Assembly: GCF_000150705.2 (NCBI RefSeq)
Contig: NW_015440959.1
Location: 248,001-312,000, forward strand
DNA from: Paracoccidioides lutzii Pb01
Lineage: Eukaryota > Ascomycota > Eurotiomycetes > Onygenales > Ajellomycetaceae
DNA: 64,000 nt
Direction of reading: 5' to 3'
The stretch's first letter is position 1. Each line of letters starts with the position of its first letter. Shown piece after piece: positions 62,641 through 64,000 of the stretch. Below the pieces are notes generated by a model. It was not told where the DNA came from and made no database searches. It saw only the letters and a list, made by a program, of their open reading frames with translations. Made by a program: the position numbers and the translations under genes.

Positions 62641-64000
62641 ATGGGTCCGAAGTCCAAAAGTGGCGGTGGGGGCTCTGCCAGACAGCAGAAGTCGCAAGCT
62701 GCAGAGGATGAGCGTGAAGAGGCGCTTCAGGCTGTTGTAGGTGACTCGGTTTTCTATGGTTATTATTATGATCATTATTATTTTGCTATAGCATGCGTTT
62801 GGTGCTCCAAGGGCAAAAGAGGCGCGCAAACTGCGTATCGCAACTTTGTTTTCGAGCTTTCATAGCTGACTTGTGTTTCTAGGTTTTGGCAGATACGTTT
62901 GAAACTCGCTTTGAGCCTTTTGCATTAGAGAAGCCTCGGGTATGCTTTGCTATGTCCATCCCCTTCTCTTGATCCTTGGGGATGTATGTGAAGGGTGGTG
63001 GGGAAGATCCCTAACTAGAGGCATAACTAATTGAGGTTTGAATTGCCTGTGTGAGGGTTTCTTTTAGTGTCTCTTACCGCTCGCAAACACCCCGATAATT
63101 GAGTACACAATGGAATTCCTGGCCAATGCTGGTGTTGAAGAAGTATTCCTCTACGGTGGTGCACACTCAGATCAGGTGGAGAGTTATATCAAGTAGGTTT
63201 AAAAAATAAAAAAGAAGCTCCCTTGTCAACCTCGCTTTAACATACTCTGTACCAGCACTAACTACGTGCTTCAAATTAGTGCTTCGAAATGGAAATCCCC
63301 CTGCTCCCCCTTCAAAAGCTTCATCTTCTTGAAATCAACCTCCACCTCCGTTGGCGACGTCATGCGTGATTTAGACAGCAAGCATTTGATCACCCGCGAC
63401 TTCATCACCGTCAGCGGCGACGTGGTGAGCAATTACCCAATCGAAGAAGCACTTGCGAAACACCGTTCCCGGCGCCTAAAGGATAAAAATGCTATTATGA
63501 CAATAGTCCTGCGGGAAACGAATATTTCGCACCGGTCGAACCCATCCGTGACTTCTGTTTTCTTCATCGACCCCTCCAAAGACCGGTGCTTGCATTACGA
63601 GGAAATGGAAAGCCGGCCACGAAGAGGCTCTCGTTCATCTTCTCACCACTCGCCGTCGAATTTACTCAGTATCGACCCGGATATGCTGAAGGAGTTTGCG
63701 GAACTTGATATCCGGAGCGACCTAGTTGATACCTATATTGACATCTGCACGCCGGAAGTTCTGGGCCTATGGTCAGATAGCTTTGATTATCAGACACCCC
63801 GAAAACAGTTTCTCTACGGCGTGCTTAAAGACTATGAGCTGAATGGGAAAACTATACACACCCATATTATTAAGAAGCATTATGCCGCTCGAGTTCGCAA
63901 TCTTAAGACTTATGACTCTGTTACCAAGGATATTGTGTCCAGGTACACATATCCACTCTGCCCGGAGACAAACCTAGTACCGGATCACTCCTACAGCCTG
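62641..64000 (+). CDS. GCD6: Translation initiation factor eIF2B subunit epsilon, 5' part
   Basis: Catalytic subunit of the eIF2B guanine-nucleotide exchange factor, which recharges eIF2 with GTP and is the target of eIF2-alpha phosphorylation control. Exons: 62641-62736, 62883-62939, 63068-63192 and 63280 onward; the gene runs past the window end. The N-terminus is Gly/Ser/Lys-rich (MGPKSKSGGGGSARQQKSQ). The nucleotidyltransferase-like domain follows: AVVLADTFETRFEPFALEKPRCLLPLANTPIIEYTMEFL, LYGGAHSDQVESYI, and DFITVSGDVVSNYPI. Later blocks ETNISHRSNPS, DIRSDLVDTYIDICTPEVLGL and SDSFDYQTPRKQFLYGVLKDYELNGKTIH fit the epsilon subunit. The catalytic C-terminal HEAT domain lies outside. Confidence 0.95.

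Noticed and set aside
1..64000. CRISPR array, bacterial operon or integrated virus
   Set aside because: No regularly spaced repeats, all genes are intron-bearing eukaryotic types, and no viral hallmark protein was seen.

Overview
The window is nuclear DNA of a filamentous ascomycete. Genes carry many short GT-AG introns with CTAAC-like branch sites, and the families present (Skn7, Cog6, augmin HAUS1, Bud20, Mog1, an Ariadne-type RBR ligase) are fungal or eukaryotic housekeeping types. GC-normal gene blocks alternate with extremely AT-rich, gene-free tracts that show the C-to-T/G-to-A transition pattern of repeat-induced point mutation (RIP). That mix suggests a Eurotiomycete, perhaps Onygenales/Ajellomycetaceae, which are known for GC-poor tracts. 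The species is an inference; no marker was compared.

Layout. 1-6 kb: end of a mitochondrial carrier gene, BUD20 (minus) and aconitase (plus). 8-14 kb: a LACTB2-like metallo-beta-lactamase, trehalose-6-phosphate synthase and mitochondrial ribosomal protein uS17m. 15-21.5 kb (minus): an MIT-AAA ATPase of the Sap1/spastin type and an eight-exon mitoferrin. 25-29.4 kb (minus): an Ariadne RBR ubiquitin ligase and Mog1. 29.7-31.6 kb: a dead TA-flanked Tc1/mariner-type element with 80-bp terminal inverted repeats. 32.3-42.7 kb: a dense block with an NYN-domain protein, Hsp12, HAUS1, COG6, NIF3, a BolA-like protein and a Prx5-type peroxiredoxin. 42.7-50.4 kb has no recognisable gene and precedes the SKN7 regulator, which holds an assembly gap beside a CAG (polyQ) repeat. 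53-62.6 kb is mostly AT-rich repeat relics with one GC-normal island. The window ends inside eIF2B epsilon.

Several genes share mitochondrial, iron and redox themes: aconitase (4Fe-4S), mitoferrin (iron import), BolA-like (Fe-S trafficking), Prx5 and Skn7 (peroxide response), uS17m. Two exact matches to the Sre1/SreA-type GATA site lie in the long interval upstream of mitoferrin. I found no clearly new multi-gene system. The most unusual items are two apparent single-base frameshifts at the start of the trehalose-phosphate synthase gene, the RIP-marked transposon, a dispersed repeat with TTAGGG-like units, the GC-normal island inside AT-rich DNA, and the 7.8-kb empty interval before SKN7.

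Exon coordinates were read by hand from splice signals and frame continuity, and family calls rest on motif recognition, not database searches.
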